Shown: positions 29,416-37,713 of the stretch, one piece after another
Numbering within the stretch: the stretch's first letter is position 1
Layout of the letters: every line of letters begins with the position of its first letter
Program-made: the position numbers and the translations under genes
Notes under the pieces: model-generated
Told to the model about the DNA's origin: nothing
Database searches by the model: none
Seen by the model: the letters and a program-made list of their open reading frames with translations, nothing else
Origin: Romboutsia faecis
GTDB lineage: Bacteria > Bacillota > Clostridia > Peptostreptococcales > Peptostreptococcaceae
Assembly (NCBI RefSeq): GCF_014323405.1
Contig: NZ_JACRWE010000002.1
Coordinates: 434,001 to 498,000 of the forward strand
DNA length: 64,000 nucleotides
Reading direction: 5' to 3'

Positions 29416-29781
29416 TTGAAGTTAATCCTGAATGATAATGATCCAATATTTATTCAAATTTCGAAGGCTATAGAAGATGAAATACTTAGTGGTGGTGTAG
29501 AAGAAGAGATGCAAATACCTTCTACTACAGAATTATCCAAGATATATAAAATAAATCCAGCTACAGTCTTAAAAGGAATAAATATATTAGTAGATAAAGA
29601 TGTTTTATATAAAAAGAGAGGTATAGGTATGTTTGTTTGTAAGGGAGCTAAGAGCGTAATAAAGAAATCTAGAAAAGATGCTTTTGAAAAGGTATATATA
29701 AAAGATTTAATTCAAGAGGCTAGTAAATTAGACATCGAAAAAGAGGAATTGTTAGAAATGATAAAGAATTATAAGGGGTGA
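29416..29781 (+). CDS. GntR/YtrA-family regulator
   Basis: 121-residue short GntR-type regulator, TTG start behind GGGGGTG. Winged helix: D-P-I-F-I-Q-I-S-K-A-I-E-D-E-I-L-S-G then I-P-S-T-T-E-L-S-K-I-Y-K-I-N-P-A-T-V. There is no large effector domain, as in the YtrA subfamily, whose members repress the ABC transporter genes they precede. Here ATPase and membrane genes follow within 4 bp and by overlap, so autoregulation of the three-gene operon is likely. Confidence 0.9.
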   Translation: MKLILNDNDPIFIQISKAIEDEILSGGVEEEMQIPSTTELSKIYKINPATVLKGINILVDKDVLYKKRGIGMFVCKGAKSVIKKSRKDAFEKVYIKDLIQEASKLDIEKEELLEMIKNYKG

Positions 29782-29785
29782 GGAT

Positions 29786-30670
29786 ATGAGTATAGCTATA
29801 GAAGTTAAGAATGTAAGTCATAGTTTTAAAGATAAAAAAATATGTGATAATATGAGCATAAATTTTGAAGAAAATAAAATTTATGGGTTACTTGGTAAAA
29901 ATGGAGCTGGTAAAACTACATTAATTAATATTATTACTAATCAACTATTATGTAATAATGGAGAGGTTAAGATATTTGGAAAAAATATAAAAGAAGATAA
30001 TAAAGTACTTAATGATATATGTGTAGTTAGAGAAAGAGAATTCTATGACATAGAGTATAAGGTAAAAGATATTTTTAAAGCATATTCTTACTTTTACAAA
30101 GATTACGACTATAAACTGCAAGACAAACTTTGTAAAAGATTTGAAATTAATCAAAAACTAATTTATAAAAAGTTATCTAGAGGTATGAAGACCATAGTAT
30201 CTAATATTATAGGAATTTGTTCAAATTCACCAATAACAATATTTGATGAGCCAACAATAGGTCTTGATGCAGTTAATAGACAAGAGTTTTACAGTATTTT
30301 ATTAGAATCTTATACACAAAAAAATAGAACTATAATAATATCTACTCACCAAATTAATGAAGTAGAAGAGTTATTAGAGAAGGTAATTATAATAAAGAAT
30401 GGAAAAATTGAAGTAGACGATTATATAGATGAAGTAAAAGAAAAATCTTATCATATAACAGGCAAAAAAGATGATTTAAATAAATTATCTATATTAAAAG
30501 ATAGAAAGCCTATTAAATCCTTTGGAAATAATGAAGTTTACTCATATTATGGAGAAATAAGTGATGAAGATTTAGAATTAATAGAAAATCTAAACATAGA
30601 ATTGGTAAATATGAGTATACAAGATTTATTTATAAATATGAATAAAAAGGAGGAGGCAATATATGAATAA
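29786..30670 (+). CDS. ABC transporter ATPase (exporter type)
   Basis: 294 residues. Walker A G-K-N-G-A-G-K-T-T, signature-like L-S-R-G-M-K-T (variant of LSGGQ), Walker B I-T-I-F-D-E-P-T-I-G-L-D, switch His in S-T-H-Q. The S-R-G-M-K signature is usual for YtrB/BcrA-like exporters of cell-wall active compounds. Overlaps the membrane subunit gene by 8 bp. Substrate unknown; an envelope-stress role would fit the family. Confidence 0.92.
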   Translation: MSIAIEVKNVSHSFKDKKICDNMSINFEENKIYGLLGKNGAGKTTLINIITNQLLCNNGEVKIFGKNIKEDNKVLNDICVVREREFYDIEYKVKDIFKAYSYFYKDYDYKLQDKLCKRFEINQKLIYKKLSRGMKTIVSNIIGICSNSPITIFDEPTIGLDAVNRQEFYSILLESYTQKNRTIIISTHQINEVEELLEKVIIIKNGKIEVDDYIDEVKEKSYHITGKKDDLNKLSILKDRKPIKSFGNNEVYSYYGEISDEDLELIENLNIELVNMSIQDLFINMNKKEEAIYE

Positions 30671-31454
30671 TCCATATTATAAATTTTTAAAAAGAGATGT
30701 TAAATTAATATTAATTCTGCTTATATCAATAGTTACAGTAAATGTAGGTATGAGTGTAATATCGAATATAATATCAGCTTTAGATAGAAGTTCTATTGAT
30801 CCTATTAGATTCTTTAGTCAAGCAAGTATGTTGGCTTGTATTATGTGTATGGTCTATGGAATAAATTGTACGGTTAAAACTTTTAGTGGGGTAATTAGCA
30901 TAAGGGGGGATAGGCTAGGATTTTTAAAAGCAATAGCATTATGGAGCATTGTAATTGCAATTTTTGCATCATTATTTAGTGTATTTTTTGAGATTGGTTG
31001 CAAGGAATTAATGGAGTTAATTACCAAAAGGGAAGTATATGTAATAAGTGACATGCCTTGGATTAGTATAAATAATCTTGAATTTAAAGTTGATGATATG
31101 TCTTTGATATGGTTTATAAAAAGTATAATTACTAGAACTTTAACAAATGCATTGATGATATCTTTAGGATATATGTTAGGTGCCATATCGTATAGACTAA
31201 AAGTAAGAACAAATGTAATACTATTTATAGGACTTCCAATATTATTTGCAGGTTATATATCAGCTCAAGCATTTAAGAATCAAGATATGGTATTAGATTG
31301 GATGATGAACTTTATAAGTAATATGTTATATATAATACAAAATCAAGGGATTTTAATTGGTTTACAGGTAATGGGAATAATAGTATTTTCATTTATAGGA
31401 ACTAAATTCTTAATAAAAGCACCAATTAAAGAGTATGCACATGATTTAATATAG
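30663..31454 (+). CDS. ABC transporter membrane subunit
   Basis: 263-residue integral membrane protein, about six helices, start behind AAAAAGGAGG. Clear helices near 12-35, 55-75, 95-120, 155-180, 183-205 and 232-252. No strong family motif; identified by translational overlap with the ATPase gene and by topology resembling ABC-2 type exporters regulated by GntR proteins. A strong terminator follows. Confidence 0.8.
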   Translation: MNNPYYKFLKRDVKLILILLISIVTVNVGMSVISNIISALDRSSIDPIRFFSQASMLACIMCMVYGINCTVKTFSGVISIRGDRLGFLKAIALWSIVIAIFASLFSVFFEIGCKELMELITKREVYVISDMPWISINNLEFKVDDMSLIWFIKSIITRTLTNALMISLGYMLGAISYRLKVRTNVILFIGLPILFAGYISAQAFKNQDMVLDWMMNFISNMLYIIQNQGILIGLQVMGIIVFSFIGTKFLIKAPIKEYAHDLI

Positions 31455-31481
31455 TATTTTAATTTATAGATTTAAGTAAAG

Positions 31482-31519
31482 AAAAAGAGGATTGATACTA
31501 AGATACAATCCTCTTTTTT
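31482..31519. terminator. Terminator after the GntR-ABC operon
   Basis: AAAAAGAGGATTG pairs with CAATCCTCTTTTTT. It may also serve the decayed minus-strand gene next to it. Confidence 0.93.
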
Positions 31520-31520
31520 C

Positions 31521-31817
31521 CCAGAAATCAGCATTTTGAATACCTAAAGCCTTAGGGTTAAATACTAAATTGTCTCTAGCAACACCAGCAATATTTCAAG
31601 TACCAATACGTCTAGCTAAAGAAACTGATAATGCTTGGAATGAAGAAATTCCTTTTTCTGATTTATCTCTACTTAAAGCAAGCTTAGATATTTCTTTTAC
31701 TTGTTTTATTTGTAAGAACCTAGTTCTTATTGAAAAATAAATTCCAGCAACTAAAAATAATCTTACTAAATAATTAACCCAAACTATATCATTAATAGCG
31801 TTTATAAGATTTTCAAT
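31521..31817 (-). pseudogene. Remnant of an alanine/glycine:cation symporter (AGCS) gene
   Basis: On the minus strand the DNA reads E-N-L-I-N-A-I-N-D-I-V-W, F-S-I-R-T-R-F-L-Q-I, S-F-Q-A-L-S-V-S-L-A and R-R-I-G-T, a TGA, then N-I-A-G-V-A. The normal core is G-R-I-G-T-G-N-I-A-G-V-A. Right after it the frame jumps to a C-terminal-like N-P-K-A-L-G-I-Q-N-A-D-F-W, so roughly 80 percent of the gene is deleted. The start codon is ATT behind AGGAG. Lies 18 bp after the phosphodiesterase gene on the same strand. Confidence 0.8.
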
Positions 31818-31835
31818 ATAATAATTCTCCTAAGA

Positions 31836-32582
31836 TTAAACTTGATGTTTTTCTTCATCTAAGATTTCTAACATTAATTCTGGATAATCACTAAATACTG
31901 CATCTACACCGAAGTCAATCATCTTTCTCATTTGTGAAGGTGAATTAATTGTATAAACATAAACCTTTAAATTATTTTTATGAGCTAAGTTTACCATTTC
32001 TTTAGTCACCAACTCTTTGCTTATGTTTATGCTATATACATTTAATTTTTTAGCATGGTTAACAACATTTTTTTCGGGTGCATAATCTTTTTCATATTCA
32101 TAAAGAGCACCGTATTTGTAATCAGAATCAATGTTCTTAAATATATTTAAACATTTGTGATTAAAGCTAGAAATAAGAACATTATTTCTCAAATTATATT
32201 TGTCGACTAAATTAAGTACATCTTGTTCTAAATCATAATGAATCTGATCTGTTTTGGCTTCTATGTTTAAAGTAATGTTTTTATCTTTAATAAGCTCAAA
32301 AACATCCTCTAAAGTAGGAATTTTGCATAAATTGTTGTTAATAAATTCAAATTTTCTACATTTGAATTTTTGTAACTCTTCTAAAGTATAGTCTTTAATT
32401 AGACCTTTTCCTTTAAAAGTACGTTGTACATCTTCATCATGTATAACGATTAGTTTACCATCTTTACTTTTATGAACATCAAGCTCAATACCGTCAATAG
32501 GCAAGGCAAGTGCTTTTTCAAAAGATAAGATAGTATTTTCTGGGTAATCTCCACTGGCGCCCCTATGTGCAAATACTTTCAT
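31836..32582 (-). CDS. Glycerophosphodiester phosphodiesterase
   Basis: 248-residue GDPD (UgpQ/GlpQ2 type), cytoplasmic as no signal peptide is seen. Hydrolyses deacylated phospholipid head groups to glycerol-3-phosphate. Motifs: A-H-R-G-A-S-G-D-Y-P-E-N-T at the start, E-L-D-V-H near 37, V-I-H-D-E near 50, N-I-E-A-K near 110, and Y-T-I-N near 210. The start follows AAGAGGTG. It supplies the substrate for the glycerol-3-phosphate dehydrogenase operon 1 kb away on the other strand. Confidence 0.93.
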   Translation of the reverse strand: MKVFAHRGASGDYPENTILSFEKALALPIDGIELDVHKSKDGKLIVIHDEDVQRTFKGKGLIKDYTLEELQKFKCRKFEFINNNLCKIPTLEDVFELIKDKNITLNIEAKTDQIHYDLEQDVLNLVDKYNLRNNVLISSFNHKCLNIFKNIDSDYKYGALYEYEKDYAPEKNVVNHAKKLNVYSINISKELVTKEMVNLAHKNNLKVYVYTINSPSQMRKMIDFGVDAVFSDYPELMLEILDEEKHQV

Positions 32583-32634
32583 ACAACACCTCTTATTTTA
32601 GTTTAGTTTTATAACAGAGAATTACAAAAAATAA

Positions 32635-32688
32635 GAGAGCAATGTAAATCAAGACTATATTTAAGATAGTCTTGATTTAAAAGCTCTC
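32635..32688. repeat. Two-tier inverted repeat
   Basis: AAATCAAGACTAT (32646-32658) pairs perfectly with ATAGTCTTGATTT (32666-32678), enclosed by GAGAGC/GCTCTC. No T-run on either strand, so a role as a plain terminator is doubtful. Confidence 0.55.
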
Positions 32689-32847
32689 CCTTTATCTCCG
32701 CTATACATATAAAATTCAGCATATTTAGTATAAAATGGAAAATGTTTTCTGTCAATGGAATATAGAATAATTTTACTTAGAATTTACATTAAGTATAAAA
32801 ATGTTTGACAACAGATTCACAATGGAATATTCTCTTAGTAAGAGATA

Positions 32848-32886
32848 GGAGATGAAATTATTTAATTCATCTCCTTATTTTTTTTA
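32848..32886 (+). terminator. Terminator before the mgtC remnant
   Basis: GGAGATGAA pairs with TTCATCTCC, followed by eight Ts. A TTGACA (32805) to TATTCT (32828) pair upstream would give only a tiny transcript, so this may be an orphaned leader of the decayed gene. Confidence 0.7.
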
Positions 32887-32906
32887 AACATCAATAGGAC
32901 GAATTC

Positions 32907-33386
32907 ATGGGAGAAAGAGAAATTTTTTTAGATTACTATTAGCATTAATTGTTGGAGGAGTAACAGGTATAGGTTTTTATGAGCAGGTACGATTCTCAAG
33001 ACTTCTAGTGGAGTTAAGGGGTTAACTACTTCAGCTGGGATATGGTCAACTGCATGTATAGGTATTGCAATTGGCTATGGATATTATTTTCTCGCTATTG
33101 TTTCATGGGTATTTTTAATTATAGTTTTATATGCTCTTAAATATATGGAAATGTGGCATAGGGGAAAAAGAAGTAAAAATATGGTATTGACCATTGAGGA
33201 TACAAAAAGTATACCAGCTTTAATGGAGGTAGTTAAGGAAATTGACAATAAAATACTAAGTATAGAAAAAAATCTGACAAATTTGTGTTTAAATTAACCT
33301 TAGATAATAAATCTAGTGTAGATTACAATGAATTTATAACACAGATATCTAATATAGATGATAGTATATCTATAAAATCTACTTGA
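32907..33386 (+). pseudogene. Decayed MgtC/SapB-family gene
   Basis: Fragments in order: M-G-E-R-E-I-F-L, frameshift, R-L-L-L-A-L-I-V-G-G-V-T-G-I-G-F, then G-A-G-T-I-L-K-T-S-S-G-V-K-G-L-T-T and G-I-W-S-T-A-C-I-G-I-A-I-G-Y, and after another frameshift F-K-L-T-L-D-N-K. Compared with intact MgtC/SapB proteins, about 60 codons between G-G-V-T-G and I-G-F-L-G-A-G-T are missing, possibly by recombination at a short GGTATAGG-like repeat. At least three frameshifts, so no product is expected. Confidence 0.85.
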
Positions 33387-33417
33387 TAAGGTTATTATAA
33401 TCTAAATAAAAATATTA

Positions 33418-33447
33418 TTGACAACTATAGAAGTTATTAAGTATAAT
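33418..33447 (+). promoter_or_regulatory. Promoter of the glycerol-3-phosphate dehydrogenase operon
   Basis: TTGACA, 18 bp, TATAAT, about 150 bp before the first gene. Confidence 0.7.
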
Positions 33448-33452
33448 TTAAG

Positions 33453-33466
33453 GGAAAACGTTTAAA
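33453..33466 (+). promoter_or_regulatory. Possible CcpA cre site
   Basis: GGAAAACGTTTAAA matches 11 of 14 positions of the near-palindromic cre consensus with the central CG intact. Located at the predicted transcription start, where CcpA would repress. Confidence 0.4.
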
Positions 33467-33506
33467 AACAAAATCTTAAAATAATAAATATTTAGGCTAA
33501 GAGTAA

Positions 33507-33563
33507 AGAGAGCCTCCTATATAATAAGCATTTTATGCATATAGGGGGCTCTCTATATTTTTT
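33507..33563 (+). terminator. Leader terminator (attenuator) before the glycerol-3-phosphate operon
   Basis: AGAGAGCCTCCTATAT pairs with ATATAGGGGGCTCTCT (16 bp, one wobble), followed by a T-rich run. It lies between the promoter and the first gene, so full transcription needs antitermination; in Bacillus GlpP does this for glp genes. Confidence 0.75.
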
Positions 33564-33596
33564 CCAAAAATTAAGATAAATGTTGGAGGTAAAATT

Positions 33597-35057
33597 ATGT
33601 ATGATATAGCAATAATAGGGGCAGGCATAACTGGAAGTTCAATTGCAAGAGAATTATCTAAATACAATTTAAATACTGTAGTACTTGAAAAAGGTGTTGA
33701 AGTATGCCAAGGGACAACGAAGGCAAATAGTGCTATAGTACATGGGGGATTTGATGCAAAGATTGGAAGTCTAAAAGCAAAGCTAAATGTCAGAGGTAAT
33801 GAATTATATCCAAGTTTATGCGAGGATTTAAGTGTAGAGTTTAAGCAAATTGGTTCTTTAGTACTTGCATTTGATGAAGATGAAAAAAGACATATAGAAG
33901 AACTTTATAATAGAGGAGTAAAGAATCATGTAAAGGGTCTTAGGTTGCTAGATCATGAAGAAGTAATTAACATAGAATCAAATGTAAATAAAAATGTAGT
34001 AGGAGCATTACTTTGTGAAAGTGCTGGAATAGTATGTCCATTTAATCTAAATGTGGCTTTAATGGAAAATGCAATAAACAATGGAGTAGAGTTAAAGCTT
34101 CAATCTGAAGTTTTAGATATAAGAAAAGATAATGAATACTTTAATATAGAATTAGCAAATAACAGTAATATAAAAGCAAAGTATGTAGTTAATGCCGCTG
34201 GAGTATACGCTGATAAAATAAATAACATGATAGGTGGAAATGAGTACTATATAACTGCGAGAAAAGGAGAGTACAAAATACTTGATAAATCTGAAGGTAA
34301 AATAGCAAATCATGTATTATTCCAATGTCCAACTACAAAAGGAAAAGGGGTACTTGTTACACAAACAGTACATGGTAATTTATTAGTTGGACCTAACGCT
34401 AATGAAGTTGAAGATAAAGATGATAAGAGTACAAGTAAAGATGGAATAAATGAAATAGTAGAAGCATCTAGAAAAACAATAGAAAATATAAACTACAGAA
34501 AGACTATAACATCATTTGCAGGTCTTAGAGCAACATCATCTACAGGAGACTTTTGTATATTTGCTTCTAAAGTGGCTAAAAACTTTATAAATGTAGGTGG
34601 AATAGAATCTCCAGGATTAGCATCTGCACCAGCAATAGCAGAGTATGTAATAGAAATACTTAAAGAAGAAGGTTTAGAGTTAGAAGAAAATAAAAACTTT
34701 AACCCAATAAGAAAGAAACATAAGCCATTTTCACATATGACAACAGAAGAAAGAAAAGAACTTATAAAAAGTGATGAAAGGTATAAGAAAATAATATGTA
34801 GATGTGAAAGTGTAACAGAAGGTGAGATTGTAGATGCAATAAATAGACCTTGTGGTGCAAGGACTGTTGATGGAGTAAAAAGAAGAGTTAGACCAGGAAT
34901 GGGAATATGCCAAGGCGGTTTCTGCGGACCAAGAGTAATTGAGATAATAGCTAGAGAATTAAATATTCCTGTAGAAGAAGTGCTAAAGGATTATGATAAT
35001 TCGGAGGTAGTATTAGGTAAAGTAAAAGAATTAAGGGGTGAGTTAGTTGAAATATAA
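33597..35057 (+). CDS. FAD-dependent glycerol-3-phosphate dehydrogenase-type oxidoreductase with BFD-like Fe-S domain
   Basis: 486 residues. N-terminal FAD fold I-I-G-A-G-I-T-G-S-S-I, DAO-type core, and a C-terminal BFD-like [2Fe-2S] domain with C-R-C-E-S-V near 402 and M-G-I-C-Q-G-G-F-C-G near 440. GlpA-like first subunit of the clostridial three-gene set that oxidises glycerol-3-phosphate to dihydroxyacetone phosphate. GGAGGT precedes the ATG. Overlaps the next gene by 11 bp. Leader terminator and cre-like site suggest carbon control. Other 2-hydroxy acid substrates cannot be excluded. Confidence 0.88.
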   Translation: MYDIAIIGAGITGSSIARELSKYNLNTVVLEKGVEVCQGTTKANSAIVHGGFDAKIGSLKAKLNVRGNELYPSLCEDLSVEFKQIGSLVLAFDEDEKRHIEELYNRGVKNHVKGLRLLDHEEVINIESNVNKNVVGALLCESAGIVCPFNLNVALMENAINNGVELKLQSEVLDIRKDNEYFNIELANNSNIKAKYVVNAAGVYADKINNMIGGNEYYITARKGEYKILDKSEGKIANHVLFQCPTTKGKGVLVTQTVHGNLLVGPNANEVEDKDDKSTSKDGINEIVEASRKTIENINYRKTITSFAGLRATSSTGDFCIFASKVAKNFINVGGIESPGLASAPAIAEYVIEILKEEGLELEENKNFNPIRKKHKPFSHMTTEERKELIKSDERYKKIICRCESVTEGEIVDAINRPCGARTVDGVKRRVRPGMGICQGGFCGPRVIEIIARELNIPVEEVLKDYDNSEVVLGKVKELRGELVEI

Positions 35058-36291
35058 TGTTGTAGTTATTGGTGGAGGACCTGCTGGCCTAGGTGCAGCA
35101 GTTGAAGCGAAGAGAAATGGTGCAGGAAATGTTCTTATAATAGAAAGAGATAGAGAGCTTGGTGGAATACTTAACCAATGTATACATAACGGATTTGGGC
35201 TTCATGAATTTAAGGAAGAACTAACAGGTCCTGAATATGCAGGTAAATTTATAGAGATGGTTAAAGAAGAAAATATAGACTATATGTTAGATACTATGGT
35301 TTTAAATATAAATGAAGATAAAAGTATTGAAGCTATTGGAGAAGAAGGTCTTATAAATATTCAAGCAGATGCAATAGTTTTAGCTATGGGATGTAGAGAG
35401 AGAACAAGAGGTGCTATAGATATACCAGGTTACAGACCAGCTGGAGTATATACAGCAGGTGCAGCACAAAGATTAAGTAACATGGATGGATACATGGTAG
35501 GTAAAAAAATAGTTATTTATGGTTCTGGAGATATAGGTTTAATAATGGCTAGACGTATGACCTTAGAAGGCGCTAAAGTAAAGGCTGTAGTAGAAATAAA
35601 TCCTCACTCAAGTGGACTTACTAGAAATATAGTACAATGCTTAGATGACTTTGGAATACCATTAAAACTAAGTACTTCTATAAGTTATATACATGGGAAG
35701 AACAGAGTAAGTGGGGTAACTCTTAGTAAGTTAGATCAAAATAGAAACCCTGTAAAAGGTGAAGATGAATTTATAGAATGTGATACAGTTTTATTATCAG
35801 TAGGTCTAATACCTGAAAATGAACTTAGTGTTGATGCCGGTGTTAAGTTAGATATGAGAACTAGTGGACCAATAGTGAATAATTCTATGCTAACTAATAT
35901 AGATGGGGTATTTGCTTGTGGTAATGTTGTTCATGTTCATGATTTAGTTGACTTTGTTACTAAAGAAAGTAGAATAGCTGGTAAAAATGCAGCGAAGTAC
36001 TGCTTAAACAAGTTAGAAAATAATGAAACTATAAATACAGTTGCAGGAGAAGGGATAGGATATATAGTCCCTCAAAATGTTGATACAAATAGTAATGAAG
36101 ATATTAACTTATTTATGAGAGTAAGAAATATTTATAAAAATAAAAAGCTAGTAGTAAGAAGCAATGATGAAGTTGTTTTAGAAAAGAAAAGATTACATAT
36201 GATACCATCAGAGATGGAAAGTATTAATATAAAAACTAATATATTGAAAAATATTACAGGTAATATAACTGTAAGTGTTGAGGAGGCTTAA
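35047..36291 (+). CDS. NAD(P)/FAD-dependent oxidoreductase, second subunit
   Basis: 414 residues, TTG start overlapping the upstream stop. Two dinucleotide folds: V-I-G-G-G-P-A-G-L-G near 7 and I-Y-G-S-G-D-I-G-L near 155, with the thioredoxin-reductase-like segment M-G-C-R-E-R-T-R-G-A near 115 and D-G-V-F-A-C-G-N near 285. Typical partner of the GlpA-like protein and the DUF1667 protein; likely passes electrons from the glycerol-3-phosphate flavin to NAD(P) or a ferredoxin. Confidence 0.9.
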   Translation: MKYNVVVIGGGPAGLGAAVEAKRNGAGNVLIIERDRELGGILNQCIHNGFGLHEFKEELTGPEYAGKFIEMVKEENIDYMLDTMVLNINEDKSIEAIGEEGLINIQADAIVLAMGCRERTRGAIDIPGYRPAGVYTAGAAQRLSNMDGYMVGKKIVIYGSGDIGLIMARRMTLEGAKVKAVVEINPHSSGLTRNIVQCLDDFGIPLKLSTSISYIHGKNRVSGVTLSKLDQNRNPVKGEDEFIECDTVLLSVGLIPENELSVDAGVKLDMRTSGPIVNNSMLTNIDGVFACGNVVHVHDLVDFVTKESRIAGKNAAKYCLNKLENNETINTVAGEGIGYIVPQNVDTNSNEDINLFMRVRNIYKNKKLVVRSNDEVVLEKKRLHMIPSEMESINIKTNILKNITGNITVSVEEA

Positions 36292-36293
36292 AT

Positions 36294-36674
36294 ATGAGCG
36301 CAGTAGATACTTTAATTAAAACAGAGCTAACTTGTATAGTTTGTCCTATGGGATGCCATTTAAATGTAGAACAATTAGAAGAAGGATTCAAAGTAGAAGG
36401 AAATACTTGTAAAAGGGGAGAAAAGTACGCTGTACAAGAACTTACTAATCCTACAAGAGTTATAACTACGACAGTAAAGCTTGAAAACTCATACTTACAG
36501 TTACTGCCAGTTAAAACAGAAGACCCTATTCCAAAGGGAATGATATTTGATATTATGGAAGCGTTAGATAAGATTATAGTTAATGCTCCAGTTAAAGTGG
36601 GGGATGTAATAGTAGAAAATATTTTAGATACAGGCGTTAATGTAATAAGTGCAAAAACTATGGATGTAATGTAG
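36294..36674 (+). CDS. DUF1667 Cys-motif protein
   Basis: 126 residues, third gene of the set, 2 bp after the oxidoreductase. Early motif C-I-V-C-P-M-G-C (residues about 14-21) and a further Cys in N-T-C-K-R-G form a probable Fe-S or metal site. DUF1667 proteins nearly always accompany these two flavoproteins and are thought to be the third subunit. The mechanism is not settled. Confidence 0.9.
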   Translation: MSAVDTLIKTELTCIVCPMGCHLNVEQLEEGFKVEGNTCKRGEKYAVQELTNPTRVITTTVKLENSYLQLLPVKTEDPIPKGMIFDIMEALDKIIVNAPVKVGDVIVENILDTGVNVISAKTMDVM

Positions 36675-36688
36675 TGTATGGGTGTATT

Positions 36689-36827
36689 TTAGAATAATTG
36701 TTTATTTGATGAAAGGGGTGAAGTGTGAATATAAAGTTTCTTACATGCAGATGAGAAGATGCTGCAAATATCAGTAACTTTATATTTCACATTTTCACAT
36801 TGAGCAATTTGTAAGTGTTTATTCTAA
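36689..36827 (+). other. Nested inverted repeats with a small ORF holding an in-frame UGA
   Basis: TTAGAATAA/TTATTCTAA enclose AATTG/CAATT, then GTGAATATAAAGTT (36725) with AACTTTATATTTCAC, then TGCAG/CTGCA. No T-run follows. AAAGGGGTG precedes a GTG at 36725 reading V-N-I-K-F-L-T-C-R, a TGA, then E-D-A-A-N-I-S-N-F up to a TAA at codon 30. Could be an RNA element, a leader peptide or a gene remnant; none is proven. Confidence 0.35.
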
Positions 36828-36865
36828 GATACGTTTTATTTTTGTATGTATAATTAGAAATATGA

Positions 36866-37438
36866 TTAATTTTTAGATTTTGATATTAGTTGTGTCATTG
36901 TTCCCATTGGACAGTAGATGCACCATGATCTTGGTTTGTATAAAATCATTGTGATTATGCCAAGTAGTGTAGATGTAACCATCATACTATAAAAACCAAA
37001 TGCAAATTGAGCGATCCAAGGACTAGTCATAGATGTATTTACCCAGTTCCATGGAAGTTTGAATGTCCAAAATAATGTTATTACTTCCTTTACATTTGAA
37101 GCCCCACTGAATACTAAATAAGTATTGAATAACATAATTATAAACATAGTCATAAAAAAGGCTAAAAATCCATACCTAAAGTGTTTGCTTACCAAAAATC
37201 TAGGCATATCCTTATACCTAGATAATTTTAAATTATCACCTAGGATACTAAGTAGTTGACCTCTTCCACAATAGGAGTGACAATATTTTTTACCACCATT
37301 AAATGCAGATATTATCAATGGAACTAAGAAGCATATAAGCCCCAGCCAAGCAAATAAGATATTAAATAATCCTAAAGATAAATATAAAATGCTTAAAATC
37401 CATAGATAATTTTTAAAATTCGTTTTATTATTTTTCAT
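36866..37438 (-). CDS. NapH/NosR-like membrane protein with Cys motifs
   Basis: 190 residues, four to five membrane helices. Two polar Cys motifs, C-H-S-Y-C-G-R-G near 52 and C-I-Y-C-P-M-G near 173, each C-x3-C or C-x2-C followed by G or P, as in the membrane part of NapH/NosR/RnfD-like electron-transfer proteins. No complete 4Fe-4S quartets. It lies 2 bp after the ferredoxin gene, so the pair probably moves electrons at the membrane. Partner oxidoreductase not in view. Confidence 0.75.
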   Translation of the reverse strand: MKNNKTNFKNYLWILSILYLSLGLFNILFAWLGLICFLVPLIISAFNGGKKYCHSYCGRGQLLSILGDNLKLSRYKDMPRFLVSKHFRYGFLAFFMTMFIIMLFNTYLVFSGASNVKEVITLFWTFKLPWNWVNTSMTSPWIAQFAFGFYSMMVTSTLLGIITMILYKPRSWCIYCPMGTMTQLISKSKN

Positions 37439-37440
37439 AT

Positions 37441-37650
37441 CTAATCATTTACCTCCATTTGCTTAATTTCTATGATTGATGCTGGGCATGCTTTAGCGCA
37501 TTTTCCACAAGCAATACATTTTTTAGTGTCTATTTCAGCAACGATATCTTTATTTATTTTTATTATTTTGAAAGGACATACCTTTAAACAAGTACCACAT
37601 GCAACACAAAACCTTGTGTCAATAAAAGCTTTTCTTTTTAATAGTGCCAT
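37441..37650 (-). CDS. 2[4Fe-4S] ferredoxin
   Basis: 69 residues with two full cluster motifs, C-V-A-C-G-T-C-L-K-V-C-P and C-I-A-C-G-K-C-A-K-A-C-P. The N-terminal K-R-K-A-F-I-D extension suggests a subunit-type ferredoxin. GGAGGTT precedes the ATG. First gene of a two-gene minus-strand operon with the NapH-like membrane protein; a Crp-like palindrome lies about 70 bp upstream of the start. Confidence 0.92.
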   Translation of the reverse strand: MALLKRKAFIDTRFCVACGTCLKVCPFKIIKINKDIVAEIDTKKCIACGKCAKACPASIIEIKQMEVND

Positions 37651-37713
37651 GATATAACCTCCGAAATTTATATTATTTATGTTTAAAGGATATTATATTC
37701 AGAGTTATTATTC

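Noticed and set aside
31455..31835. Plus-strand small protein in the gap
   Set aside because: The coding signal is on the minus strand and belongs to the AGCS remnant.
36725..36793. Selenoprotein with SECIS element
   Set aside because: The hairpin after the UGA is short, mismatched and lacks the bulged U and loop G-U expected; kept only as a weak finding.
37472..37657. 61-residue plus-strand ORF over the ferredoxin gene
   Set aside because: Antisense to a clear two-cluster ferredoxin; no start signal.
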